From NCBI GenBank assembly GCA_010672965.1, contig JAAHFN010000003.1:145505-209504 (forward strand): a stretch of DNA of 64,000 nt, written 5' to 3'. Positions 24,847 to 34,809 of this stretch are shown here, in pieces. This stretch comes from Oscillatoria sp. SIO1A7 (lineage in GTDB: Bacteria > Cyanobacteriota > Cyanobacteriia > Cyanobacteriales > Laspinemataceae). The first letter of the stretch is position 1. The number at the start of each line of letters is the position of its first letter. Made by a program: the position numbers and the translations under genes. The notes beneath the pieces are model-generated. The model ran no database searches and was not told the origin of the DNA. It saw only the letters and a list, made by a program, of their open reading frames with translations.

Positions 24847-24908
24847 TACTCGGGCATAGGGATAGGCGGGACGCCTGTCCTACGGTTAAATTACCCGCAC
24901 AATTTGTA

Positions 24909-25136
24909 ATATCAAATCCGGTTAAACAGTCACAGTCTCAGGACTTACGCATTACCGCCATATCTGGTAGGGGCGAGAGCGCGAAATCGCCCCTACATTT
25001 AGGTTCTATCGGCCAATTTGCGTAAGTCCTGAGTCTGTAGGGGCGGTGCCCCCGTGGCCGCCCCAGACCAATCGGGGCAGCCACGCTCCCCTCTGCCCCT
25101 ACGGGACTTATGGAACAGCGGAAGCGGATTTGATAT
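24909..25136. mobile_element. MITE family D, copy 2, interrupted by a family A MITE
   Basis: Ends ATATCAAATCCGGTTAA and GCGGATTTGATAT. Compared with the uninterrupted copy at 36584-36721 (CACAGTATCTGTAGGGGC), this one has a 93-bp family A element inserted after CACAGTCT, with AGTCT repeated on the far side. The remaining interior (GTAGGGGCGGTGCCCC, ACCAATCGGGGCA) matches the 36.6-kb copy. Confidence 0.8.
24939..25031. mobile_element. MITE family A, copy 4, nested, with 5-bp target duplication
   Basis: 93 bp, inverted ends CAGGACTTACGCA and TGCGTAAGTCCTG. AGTCT is duplicated at 24934-24938 and 25032-25036. It sits inside a family D element, whose uninterrupted homologue at 36.6 kb serves as the empty site. 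Confidence 0.9.
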
Positions 25137-25252
25137 AACTCCCAAACGGGACGTTCGTCCTGAGCGGAGTCGTAGGCAAAGCCTGCCCAAGGAGGGCATA
25201 GGACGCGGGCAACTAACCGGATTCGAGCCGAATATGGTGAGATGAGAAGATC

Positions 25253-28200
25253 TCAATGCTCTTCTCTACAGTTCGGTGGAGTTAATGCCGGACTATAGGG
25301 GGCAGACCCAGGAGAGCCAGCAGTTAAAATAACATCGCCATTCTCATCAATTCGCCACCCGGTCGCTTCGACAATTTGTCTGGTTTCTTGTCTTTCTAGA
25401 AAAGATCCGCTTTCCGAGGATTGTCCGCCTGCTGAGGAAACTGTTGGAAAAGACCTATCGATTATTCGCCTAGAATTGATTGGCCTAGAATTGATTGGCC
25501 TAGAATTGATTGGCTTAGAATCGATCGAGCTATCGGAAGATGCGCCATTCTCTCGGGTTGCCCATTCTATGGCCATAACTGGATTGCTGAGGGGGTCGAA
25601 GGGGCTTGGGGGCAAGCCGCCGCGTCCGGTCATAATAAATTCACTCTGTTCTTCTTGGTTGCAAGGATCTCGCGCCACCAACCCGGTAATATCGACCACG
25701 GTTTCTGGCAATTTTATTAAGCCAGCGCCGGGGTCAACCTCTGGGGTATTGATTTCGACAACGCCTCTAAACTGGGGACCGAGTTGGGAAGTGGCAGTAA
25801 TATCGCTATTACGGGTTCGTCTTTCTTGGAACTCTGTGCCAAAAATACCTTCGGCATTGATGCTGACTCTACCGCCAAAACCCGTTTGGGCATTGGCGCT
25901 GATGTCGCTATTTTCTAGAGCCGCTAGAGTATTGGTATCGATTGTGATATTGCCGCCATTGCTGTTTCTGGCGTTGGTGGAAATTATGCTGCGCCGGCGC
26001 AACTGTATGTTAGGTGCTTGAAGAACAATATTACCCCCGAACCCCGAGGCGGTGGCAGCCATAAGATTGGTTCTTCGGTCGAGTAAGATAAAGTCAGCTA
26101 CAATTGTGAGAGTGCCAGCACTTCCAGAACCTATACTGCCTGCATTGAGCTGTGCCCTATCCCGAGCAATAAATTGCGGCGTGTTAATTTCGACGCTGCC
26201 AGCGCTTCCAGAACCATCGAGAGCGTCAGAAACTATGCCAGTGGGAACCGAGGCACCCGGTGGCGTAGAGCTTACTTCTACTAATTCAGAGGCGATCGCC
26301 ACCACATTCCCCGCAGTTCCAGAATCCGATGTAGCATTTCCCAACAATGCTCCATCCCTTAGAACTAAGCGAGCTACGTCAATCTGAATGTCTCCTGCCC
26401 TTCCAATCCCCGATGTAGAAGCGCTCATGCCGCCGCCAATCATTTCCACTTCTTCAGCGCGGACGTTCAAGCGACCTCCCGTTCCCTCGTCGAATGCAGC
26501 GGCAGATATAATTGCTCCATCATTAATGACGATATCCTTAGCGTCAATGGTAATATCTCCTGCAGCTCCAGCTATTTCCGTGCCAGTAAATAAGCCGGTT
26601 ACTCTATCGGATAGGCGCAGAGTTTTATTGACAAAATTATCAATTATAACCCTCTGCATTTCTGCAAAGCCAATGCCGACTAATTCTACATTGCCCTTGG
26701 CGACTATTGTTAAATCTCCACCCTGGCCGGTACCAAAGCTGGATGCAGATACCAAACCCCTATCTATAACTTGCAAGCGATCGGCGTGAATAGTTAAGTT
26801 TCCTCCCGCTCCGGCACCCCTAGCATCGCTAACTAACTGGCTCAAAAACCGACCGTTATCGGCAGCTCTGCTGACTGCAGAGCCTCTGACTCGTACAACT
26901 TCTTCGGCAGTTATGCTCAGATTGCCGCCCCGACCGATTCCCTCGGCGAGCGTCGATACTTCTGCCCCATCTCGAACAATTAACGAGCCGGTTTCAATTG
27001 TCAAATTGCCGCTATCGGCATCAGTAAAAGTAGCGCTCCTCAAAGCGCTGGGAAACTTACCGTCTGGCGAAATTCCGCTAAGTTCCACTTTTTCAGAAGC
27101 TCTAACGAGTAAGTCCCCTCCGGTGCCGCCGTTACGAATAGTCTCATCTCCAGAAAAGAATCCGCTGGAAGTGGAGACTACTGCGCCATCTTCAATAATG
27201 AGCGATCTGGTGTTAATGCTAACTTTACCGGCGGGGGCGTGACTATTAATAGAGTTGGCTACTATGCCAGTGCCGACGATCGCATTTGTCGGTCGCGATC
27301 GCAGCTCTATAGATTCCGTTGCTCTTACGGTCACGTTGCCACCCCTGCCAGAACCCAAAGTAGTATTTCCCAGGAATGCTCCATCCCGCAGGAGCAACCT
27401 CGCCGTATCTACCTCAATATTTCCTGCCGATCCTGCATCTAAGTTGGACGCGCCAAAGACCGAGCCACTGAGTTCTATTGCTTCGGAAGCTCGGACATTA
27501 ATACTGCCTCCAGTTCCCTCCGCAAAGGAAGGAGTAAATACTAAAGTCCCATCTTGCGCCCTAAAAGATGGAGTTTCGACTGCGATATCCCCGGAATCTC
27601 CCGTACCTTCCGTGCCAGTAAATATTCCCGTTACTCGCTCGGAAAGCGTCAGATCTGCAGACAGGAAACGGCCGATCGAATCTCTCTCGAAATCTTCGAA
27701 TCCAGTTCCCATAAGCTCTACGGATTCCGAGGCGCGGACGCTAATATTTCCGCCGTCACCAGCTCCAAACGTCGAAGCCGATAAAAATCCTCCTTCCGCT
27801 AGAAGCAGCCGCCCGGTTGCGATAGTTAAATCTCCACCGGCTCCCGCCCCTTGGGTTTCAGTCGATATCTGAGAAGGCACTAGCCCGTCTGCCGAGTTAC
27901 CTATTACTTCCACTGACCGGGCAGCATTTATCCTCAGCGGTCCTCCGGCTTGGTCTCCGGAGGTAATCCCCACTAACTGCGAACCATCTCTAACCGATAG
28001 TTTTCCTGCCACTATATCTATGCTACCGCCACCGACCCCACTGGTACTTACGTTGCTTTCCCGGGTCAGCTCTATATTTCCGAATTGGCTATTGCCTATT
28101 GGGACGCTTTCTAAGGAGCTATTTTGCTCTTGCCCGAATTCCCAGAATCCATCGGTTAGGGATATTAATTCTATTTTTCCCACTGGAGCATCGATCGCCC

Positions 28201-28855
28201 CCCCTTCTATACTTATATCTCCCCCAACTAGCCCTATGGTTTCTCCGGGTTGCACTGATAGCCCGACTGTATTGCCGTTACTATTGCTAGCTCTGGATTG
28301 ATTGATTATTTTCCCTGGCGACGCTCCGAGTTGCAACCCCAAAGGTACGTTGATAGTCAGCATTGGCGGCGGATTTGGAGAGGTGGCGCTGAAATCGCTG
28401 CCGTCAGATAATCTCAGGCTATCTGCCGTACTGGCAAAAAAAGAACCGCCAATATTTAGCGCTGCATTCGGTCCAAAAACAATGCCGTTGGGATTGAGCA
28501 GGAATAAGTTTGCCCCTGAGTTGGCTCTGAGTACGCCGTCAATATTGGATATCGACCCTCCCGTGACTCGGGTTAGGATGTTTTCTATGGTTAATGAGTT
28601 ATTAAAGTAAGCCTCGCCCCCAGTGGGAACTGAAAATTCCTGAAAGCTGTGAAATAAGTTTCCTCCTATCGGGGTTCCCCCTTCTATTAATAGGGTGTTG
28701 CCGTTGGGAGTAACAGTTGAGTTTATTGGTAGCGTGCTGTCGGGAACTATTTGCGCTGATGTCTTCTCAGGAGACATCCAATAGCCGACTGCTAGCAGAC
28801 AGCTTAGAAAAACGAGCCAGTGTTTTTTTGGGTAATTGGGATGAGAGGGTTTCAT
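25253..28855 (-). CDS. Filamentous haemagglutinin-type exoprotein (TpsA), copy 1
   Basis: 1200 residues. A signal peptide (WLVFLSCLLAVGYWM, ending near TSAQ) is followed by the TPS secretion domain (to about residue 280) with FLLNPNGIVFGPNAALNIGG. The rest is a parallel beta-helix of roughly 20-residue repeats of the form GxGGxxxVxAxExVELxG and xxxTxxLxxxDGAxV. A short repeat of Asn-Ser-Arg-Pro-Ile lies near the C-terminus, followed by IVEATGWRIDENGDVILTAG. Secretion needs a TpsB pore, and none is adjacent. The N- and C-terminal ends are nearly identical to the next gene, so this is a tandem duplicate. The product is a cell-surface or released adhesin-like protein. Confidence 0.92.
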   Translation of the reverse strand: MKPSHPNYPKKHWLVFLSCLLAVGYWMSPEKTSAQIVPDSTLPINSTVTPNGNTLLIEGGTPIGGNLFHSFQEFSVPTGGEAYFNNSLTIENILTRVTGGSISNIDGVLRANSGANLFLLNPNGIVFGPNAALNIGGSFFASTADSLRLSDGSDFSATSPNPPPMLTINVPLGLQLGASPGKIINQSRASNSNGNTVGLSVQPGETIGLVGGDISIEGGAIDAPVGKIELISLTDGFWEFGQEQNSSLESVPIGNSQFGNIELTRESNVSTSGVGGGSIDIVAGKLSVRDGSQLVGITSGDQAGGPLRINAARSVEVIGNSADGLVPSQISTETQGAGAGGDLTIATGRLLLAEGGFLSASTFGAGDGGNISVRASESVELMGTGFEDFERDSIGRFLSADLTLSERVTGIFTGTEGTGDSGDIAVETPSFRAQDGTLVFTPSFAEGTGGSINVRASEAIELSGSVFGASNLDAGSAGNIEVDTARLLLRDGAFLGNTTLGSGRGGNVTVRATESIELRSRPTNAIVGTGIVANSINSHAPAGKVSINTRSLIIEDGAVVSTSSGFFSGDETIRNGGTGGDLLVRASEKVELSGISPDGKFPSALRSATFTDADSGNLTIETGSLIVRDGAEVSTLAEGIGRGGNLSITAEEVVRVRGSAVSRAADNGRFLSQLVSDARGAGAGGNLTIHADRLQVIDRGLVSASSFGTGQGGDLTIVAKGNVELVGIGFAEMQRVIIDNFVNKTLRLSDRVTGLFTGTEIAGAAGDITIDAKDIVINDGAIISAAAFDEGTGGRLNVRAEEVEMIGGGMSASTSGIGRAGDIQIDVARLVLRDGALLGNATSDSGTAGNVVAIASELVEVSSTPPGASVPTGIVSDALDGSGSAGSVEINTPQFIARDRAQLNAGSIGSGSAGTLTIVADFILLDRRTNLMAATASGFGGNIVLQAPNIQLRRRSIISTNARNSNGGNITIDTNTLAALENSDISANAQTGFGGRVSINAEGIFGTEFQERRTRNSDITATSQLGPQFRGVVEINTPEVDPGAGLIKLPETVVDITGLVARDPCNQEEQSEFIMTGRGGLPPSPFDPLSNPVMAIEWATRENGASSDSSIDSKPINSRPINSRPINSRRIIDRSFPTVSSAGGQSSESGSFLERQETRQIVEATGWRIDENGDVILTAGSPGSAPYSPALTPPNCREEH

Positions 28856-28996
28856 AAGTTAGCCGCCTGAATCTCAGAAAGGAGTGATAAGCACCGGCAT
28901 TCGCCGCTTGGGGCGATCGTGGCGCGATCGCCCACGGTAGTTTCGGTCGTTTTGGCGTCGAGTCGGCTTCTGCAATGCAATAATGGGAGCCCCGCC

Positions 28997-31900
28997 TCAG
29001 CGCCCTTGTCCGCAGCTCGGCGCAGTCAGTCCCGAAGTCCTGGGGGCAAGATTGGGCGAATCGGCTGTTAAGATAATATTCCCTTCTTCATCTACTCGCC
29101 ACCCAGTCGCTTCTATAATATGTCTGTTTTCTGAATGTCGGTTTTCTGGATGTCGGTTTTCTACAAAATATTCCCTTTCTGTGGATTGTTCTTCTCTTGA
29201 GAAAGCTGTTGAATTTGAGCTATCGCTCCCTCTTGCCCTAGCATTGCTCGCCCTAGCATTGCTCGCTCTTGCATTGCTCGCCCTTGTATTGCTCGCCCTA
29301 GACACCCCAGCAGAGGTCGCCGCCTCTCGGGTTGCCCATTCTATAGCCATAACTGGATTGCTCAGTGGGTCTAAAGGGCTTGGGGGCAAGCCACCGCGTC
29401 CGGTAATTATAAATTCGCTCTCATCTTTATGGTGGCAAGGATCTCTCGCCACCAGGGCGGTAATGTCCACCACGGTTTCTGGCAATTTTACCAAGCCTGC
29501 ACCGGGGTCAACCTCTGGGGTATTTATTTCGACAACGCCGCTAAACTGCGGACCGAGTTGGGAAGTAGCGGTAATGTCGCTCTTGGGGGTTTGTCTTTCT
29601 CGGAAGGATGTGCCAAAAATACCTTCGGCATTGATGCTTACTCTGCCCCCAAAACCAGCTAGAGCATTGGCGCTAATGTCGCTATTTTCTAGAGCCGCTA
29701 AGTTGTCGGTTTCTATGGTGATGTTGCCGCCATCAGAAGCTCCTGCATCGGTTGATATTCCGCTGTTTCTACGCAATTGTAAATCCGGGGCAGTTAAGTT
29801 TATATTTCCTCCTTGGGCTGCGTTGGGAGAAGCAGTCATAGTACTGCGATCGTCGAGTATAATTTTTCCGGCGATCGCTGTAAGGGCTCCTGCATTTCCG
29901 CTTCCCAAACTATTAACCGCCACTGTAGCTCCATCGGTAACTAGCAAATCTCCCCCTATAATCGTCAAGTCTCCAGCGGCACCAGTGGGTTGAGTTGCAA
30001 GAGCAGGATCTCCAGAAGCCGCCAACAAGCTGCTGGTAAAGCGACCGTCTCCCGAGCGACCTGTTAATAGCACTGTTTCTGATGCCTCTATTGTTAAACT
30101 TCCTCCCTGCCCGGAACCTAGAGTAGCAACGGATATCTCTGCTCCATCCCGGACTGTCAAATTTCTAGTAGAAATCCTCACCTGTCCCGCATCACCAGAA
30201 CTAAAACTAGCAGCACTTACTTGGCTGCGGAAGTTGCCAGAGACGCCGCTGACTTCCACACTTTCCGAGGCTCTGACCTCTATATTTCTCCCTTTACCTC
30301 CCACATTTATGATGCTATCTCCGATTAACAGACCAGTCCTGGTTGAGAGACTTGCCCCATCTGCGATGCTCAACCGAGCCGTATCGATTTCAATGTTTCC
30401 CCCTGCTCCCGTACCGCCAAAAGTATCGGAAAATATACCCGTGGCAAACAAAGCGCTAGCTAGCGCCGAACTCAGTTCCACACTTTCGGAGGCTCTGACG
30501 ACGATATTGCCGCCGGCTCCCTCATCTATTGTAGAGGCAGCTATTATTGCCCCATCCCTTACAATCAACTGCGCCGTATCAATCTCAATGTTACCGGCCG
30601 CTCCACTACCTAAGGTGGAGGCACCTATACCTGAGGCGCTTGTTTCTATTTTGTTGGCTTGGATAGCAATTCGACCCCCCTGTCCCAAACCAAACGTAAG
30701 AGCGGATACGATCGCGCCATTGGCAACAGTCAACTGCTGAGTATTAATCGTTATGTTACCGGCTGCTCCAACACCTGCCGTCCCAGCGAATACCCCCGTT
30801 ATTCGGTCGGACACCCTAAGGGTTCCATCAAAAAATCTCTGATTGATGTTCTGCCTGAAGTCTTCAAATCCCACTCCAATTATTGCTACTTCTTCTGAGG
30901 CACGGACGGTAACATCCCCTCCCGCACCGTCGCCAAATGCAGAAGTAGATATCTCTGCCCCATCTCGGACAATTAACCTTCCCGTATTAACAGTGACTTT
31001 TCCTGCAGGAGCAGAGGTGTAAGTTGTACTGCTTAAAGCGCTGCGAAACTGACCGTCAGGGGACATCCCGGCAATTTCCACTTCCTCTGTGGCGATCGCT
31101 TCTATATTTGCACCCGCCCCGCCCGTTCGGATAATATCGTTTCCGGTAAAAAGCCCACTACTAGCTGACACCCTAGCTCCATCTCTAACAATTAACCGAC
31201 CCGTATCGATCTGGATGTTTCCCCCCGCTCCCGTACCGCCAAAACTCTGGGCAAACATCCCCGTGCCAACTATTGCCCCTGCTGGGGTTGAACTCAGTTC
31301 CACCTTTTCGGAAGCTCTCACCAAGATATTCCCGCTGTCGCCGGAACCCACGCTAGAGTTTCCTAATAGTGCGCCATCGCGCAGCAACAACTGAGCCGTA
31401 TCAATTTCTATATCTCCTCCGGCTCCATCGCTTACTGTAGAAGCGGTAACCATAGAGCCCAGAGCATCCACTTTTTCCGCACGGATAGCAACCCGCCCTC
31501 CAGTTCCCGAACCAAATGTAAGAGCGGACACTATCGACCCATTTTTCAACATCAAATCGGTAGTTTCAATTGTAACGTCTCCCGATGCGCCCGAACCCGA
31601 ACTCAAAGCAAACAAACCAGTTGTTCGGTCGGCTTCCGTTAGAGTTTCATTGACAAAACTAGCGATAAAATCTCTTTCAAATTGCTCGAATCCAGTTCCC
31701 CGCAGCTCTACTGATTCCGAGGCACGGACGTTAATATCTCCCCCTGCGCCAGCTCCAAACGTCGAAGCCGATAAATATCCTCCCTCTGCCAGAAGCAAGC
31801 GCCCAGTTTCTATGGTTAAATTTCCACCGGCTCCCGCCCCAGTTATATCCGTGGCCAAATTGCTAACCAATTGACCGTCCCCTGAAGTCCCCCGCACCTC

Positions 31901-33481
31901 TACCGATTCCGAGGCAACAATGGTCAGATTACCGCTATTGCCGCTGCCATTCGTTCCTGCTGATATCTCTGCTCCATCCGTGACAATTAAAGAGCCAGTT
32001 TCTATTCTTAAATCACCAGCATTGCCCCTTGGAAAGGATTCCCCAAATCTCATCTGTACTAATTCCGAGCCGGAACTTGCCGCCGATTGAATCGTGCTGG
32101 GCAGAGTTCCATCAGTCGAAGTTCCCGACACTTCTACCTTCTCAGTGGCCGTTACGAATAGGTTGCCTCCATTGCCTTCGTTCCGGTTGCCAGAAAAAAT
32201 AAATCCTCCATTTCTGACGATTAGCCGCCCGGTCTCTACGGTCAAATCCCCGGCATCTCCAGTTGCCAGAGCAGCATTGACCAAACCTCTAAAAATTCCA
32301 TCTACAGTTCCGCCGACCAGTTCCACTGAAGAGGTCGCTCTTACGGTTAGATTGCCTCCCGCCCCGGATGCGAAGGTGGCAGCAGAAATGATGCCATCGT
32401 TAACCGTTAAGTTACTGGTTTCTATGGTTAAGTCTCCTGCAGAGCCCGCCCCTTGAGTTTGACTCGATATCCTCGAAGGCTCTAGACCGTCTGCCGAGTT
32501 ACCTATTACTTCCACTGACTCGACCGCGTTTATCCTAAGCCCTCCTCCGGCTTGGTCTCCTTGGGTAATGGCCGTTAACTGCGAACCATCTCTAACCGAT
32601 AGTTTTCCTGCCACTATATCTATGCTACCGCCACCGGCTCCGCTGGTGCTGACATTGCTTTCCCGGGTCAGCTCTATATTTCCGAATTGGCTATTGCCTA
32701 TTGGGACGCTTTCTAAGGAGCTATTTTGCTCTTGCCCGAATTCCCAGAATCCATCGGCTAGGGATATTAATTGTATTTTGCCCACTGGAGCATCGATCGC
32801 TCCTCCTTCTATACTTATATCTCCCCCAACTAGCCCTATGGTTTCTCCGGGTTGCACTGATAGCCCGACTGTATTGCCGTTACTATTGCTAGCTCTGGAT
32901 TGATTGATTATTTTCCCTGGCGACGGCCCGAGTTGCAACCCCAAAGGTACGTTGATAGTTAGTAGGGGCGGTGCATTTGGAGAGGTGGCACTGAAATCGC
33001 TGCCGTCAGATAATCTCAGGCTATCTGCCGTACTGGCAAAAAACGAGCCGCCAATGTTGAGCGCTGCATTCGGTCCAAAAACAATGCCGTTGGGATTGAG
33101 CAAGAATAAGTTTGCTGCCCCATTGGCTCTGAGAATGCCGTCAATATTGGATATCGACCCTCCGGTGACTCGGGTTAGGATGTTTTCTATGGTTAATGAG
33201 TTATTAAAGTAAGCCTCTGTGCCAGTGGGAAGGGAAAATTCCTGAAAGCTGTGGAATAAGTTTCCTCCTATCGGGGTTCCCCCTTCTATTATCAGGGTGT
33301 TGCCGTTGGGAGTAACAGTGGAGGAAGTTGGTAGCGTGCTGTCGGGAATGATTTGCCCGGAGGCAATTGATTGCCTACAGAGCAGAAAAGCGATCGCGCT
33401 GATTTTGCCGATTATAGTTATGATTCCTGACTTGTTAGCCCTTAGCACCGATACCCCGAGGAATTTCCAATTGCATAGCAT
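28997..33481 (-). CDS. Filamentous haemagglutinin-type exoprotein (TpsA), copy 2
   Basis: 1494 residues from the ATG at 33481 (alternative start 33538). The N-terminal signal is atypical and longer (GIITIIGKISAIAFLLC, ending near IASGQ). The TPS domain is almost the same as in copy 1, including NPNGIVFGPNAALNIGG and QPGETIGLVGGDISIEGG. The central beta-helix is longer by about 300 residues and diverged. The C-terminus carries ASNAR repeats, ENRH repeats and IIEATGWRVDEEGNIILTAD. It lies 141 bp upstream of copy 1 on the same strand and may form one transcript with it. Confidence 0.92.
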   Translation of the reverse strand: MLCNWKFLGVSVLRANKSGIITIIGKISAIAFLLCRQSIASGQIIPDSTLPTSSTVTPNGNTLIIEGGTPIGGNLFHSFQEFSLPTGTEAYFNNSLTIENILTRVTGGSISNIDGILRANGAANLFLLNPNGIVFGPNAALNIGGSFFASTADSLRLSDGSDFSATSPNAPPLLTINVPLGLQLGPSPGKIINQSRASNSNGNTVGLSVQPGETIGLVGGDISIEGGAIDAPVGKIQLISLADGFWEFGQEQNSSLESVPIGNSQFGNIELTRESNVSTSGAGGGSIDIVAGKLSVRDGSQLTAITQGDQAGGGLRINAVESVEVIGNSADGLEPSRISSQTQGAGSAGDLTIETSNLTVNDGIISAATFASGAGGNLTVRATSSVELVGGTVDGIFRGLVNAALATGDAGDLTVETGRLIVRNGGFIFSGNRNEGNGGNLFVTATEKVEVSGTSTDGTLPSTIQSAASSGSELVQMRFGESFPRGNAGDLRIETGSLIVTDGAEISAGTNGSGNSGNLTIVASESVEVRGTSGDGQLVSNLATDITGAGAGGNLTIETGRLLLAEGGYLSASTFGAGAGGDINVRASESVELRGTGFEQFERDFIASFVNETLTEADRTTGLFALSSGSGASGDVTIETTDLMLKNGSIVSALTFGSGTGGRVAIRAEKVDALGSMVTASTVSDGAGGDIEIDTAQLLLRDGALLGNSSVGSGDSGNILVRASEKVELSSTPAGAIVGTGMFAQSFGGTGAGGNIQIDTGRLIVRDGARVSASSGLFTGNDIIRTGGAGANIEAIATEEVEIAGMSPDGQFRSALSSTTYTSAPAGKVTVNTGRLIVRDGAEISTSAFGDGAGGDVTVRASEEVAIIGVGFEDFRQNINQRFFDGTLRVSDRITGVFAGTAGVGAAGNITINTQQLTVANGAIVSALTFGLGQGGRIAIQANKIETSASGIGASTLGSGAAGNIEIDTAQLIVRDGAIIAASTIDEGAGGNIVVRASESVELSSALASALFATGIFSDTFGGTGAGGNIEIDTARLSIADGASLSTRTGLLIGDSIINVGGKGRNIEVRASESVEVSGVSGNFRSQVSAASFSSGDAGQVRISTRNLTVRDGAEISVATLGSGQGGSLTIEASETVLLTGRSGDGRFTSSLLAASGDPALATQPTGAAGDLTIIGGDLLVTDGATVAVNSLGSGNAGALTAIAGKIILDDRSTMTASPNAAQGGNINLTAPDLQLRRNSGISTDAGASDGGNITIETDNLAALENSDISANALAGFGGRVSINAEGIFGTSFRERQTPKSDITATSQLGPQFSGVVEINTPEVDPGAGLVKLPETVVDITALVARDPCHHKDESEFIITGRGGLPPSPLDPLSNPVMAIEWATREAATSAGVSRASNTRASNARASNARASNARARGSDSSNSTAFSREEQSTEREYFVENRHPENRHSENRHIIEATGWRVDEEGNIILTADSPNLAPRTSGLTAPSCGQGR

Positions 33482-33740
33482 GATTTCACAAACCAGAGGA
33501 TAACAGTGGCTCCCGAAGATCCTCAATTCTGGGCACAATTTTGGTCAAAGAGGAGCCCAGCAAGGTATTGGCTGTTGCTGTATAGCTGGTTATTGAGGCA
33601 GCCAGTTCGCGGAAAAGCTCCGCGAGCGATCGCCAGTTATGGCCACAAGGATCGCCCTTGGTCGGGAGGAGCAAAATTTATATCCCAAGGATATCATAAT
33701 TTCCCTCCCTTAATCCTTCCTCCTTTTCCTACATCCGAGT

Positions 33741-34667
33741 CTATGCCAATGGTTCTCGCACAATATTGCCTGTTTCCCTAGAGAATCTCGCGTTTAGCAA
33801 TAGCTGCCAAGCTCCGGGAGAAACCAGCGCCGACCCTGCTAGCTGGAGTCCGGCGATCGCCTTTTTTTGCTTTAGCGCCACCAATCCCCAATGCAGTTTC
33901 ACATATTGGCGTATTTTTTCTAGAGAAGGTATAGCATTGCGGTGCTTGTCGCTGACTAGCTTATATAGCTTATCTTTAATTAATAGATTTGTCTCTAAGC
34001 GTTTCTCTAGAGAAAATTTTTGATTGAAAGATTCGGGCCAAACAGTTCGATAAGCCAGACATTGATTGATAAAAATCGCATCGCCGAACTGGGCAATTCT
34101 CAACCAAGAATCAATATCGTCGCAGTTGGTATCCAAACTAGAGTCCCAACCTCCGGATTTTAAAAACGCATCTCGGCGAAAGGCCACTTGAGCCGGAGTA
34201 CCAAAAGGAATTAATTCGAGCAACATTCCGTAGTGAATGTCCTCTTGAGGAATATAGAAGGACTCACCTGGCCCAACTTGCCTGCTGCGGCGCAGTTCCA
34301 CTTCATTGACATCTACTTGGGCGGCTTGACAAGAACAAATACTAGCCCCCGGACGCAAAAAGATATTGCGCTCCATCTCCTCAATACAGTTTGGTGCCAG
34401 ATAGTCATCATCATCCAATAGCTTAATCCAATCTCCCCGAGCTGCTTCAACTCCAGCATTCACGGTGGCAGCATGACCGAGATTTGAGGGATTGCGACGG
34501 TAGATTACCCGATCTCCCAAACTGCGAACGTACTCTTCCGTGCCATCCGAGGAACCGTCGTCGATCGCGATAACTTCACAAGGTACTGTTTGCTCTAAGG
34601 CAGAAGCAAGCGCTCGCTTTAGGAAAGACAAACGGTTATAAGTAGCGATAACAATACTGAATTGCAT
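33741..34667 (-). CDS. Family 2 glycosyltransferase
   Basis: 308 residues from MQFSIVIATYNRLSFLKRAL at 34667, chosen because AGGGAGGTTTAC sits just upstream; the frame continues to 34709. GT-A fold: nucleotide-binding VIAIDDGSSDGTEEYV (about 30-45) and the metal-binding acidic cluster LLDDDDYL (about 81-88). Inverting transferase using a nucleotide-sugar; acceptor unknown, probably polysaccharide or glycolipid. No membrane helices. The 260-bp gap to the exoprotein gene on its left holds nothing recognisable. Confidence 0.9.
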   Translation of the reverse strand: MQFSIVIATYNRLSFLKRALASALEQTVPCEVIAIDDGSSDGTEEYVRSLGDRVIYRRNPSNLGHAATVNAGVEAARGDWIKLLDDDDYLAPNCIEEMERNIFLRPGASICSCQAAQVDVNEVELRRSRQVGPGESFYIPQEDIHYGMLLELIPFGTPAQVAFRRDAFLKSGGWDSSLDTNCDDIDSWLRIAQFGDAIFINQCLAYRTVWPESFNQKFSLEKRLETNLLIKDKLYKLVSDKHRNAIPSLEKIRQYVKLHWGLVALKQKKAIAGLQLAGSALVSPGAWQLLLNARFSRETGNIVREPLA

Positions 34668-34809
34668 GTAAACCTCCCTGAGAGGGCATTGAGCGCTAAA
34701 CCTGCCCATTGGGCATTGGAAAAGTTTTAAGTTGTCAGTTTTAAATTTTAAATTAAATAATTCTAACTCAATATTCAGATTTCAAAATTTTAAACTCAAA
34801 ACTCAAAAC

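Noticed and set aside
26052..32456. Many plus-strand open frames opposite the TPS exoproteins
   Set aside because: Low-complexity Ser/Pro/Ala-rich antisense of the Gly/Ser/Ala-rich beta-helix coding sequence.
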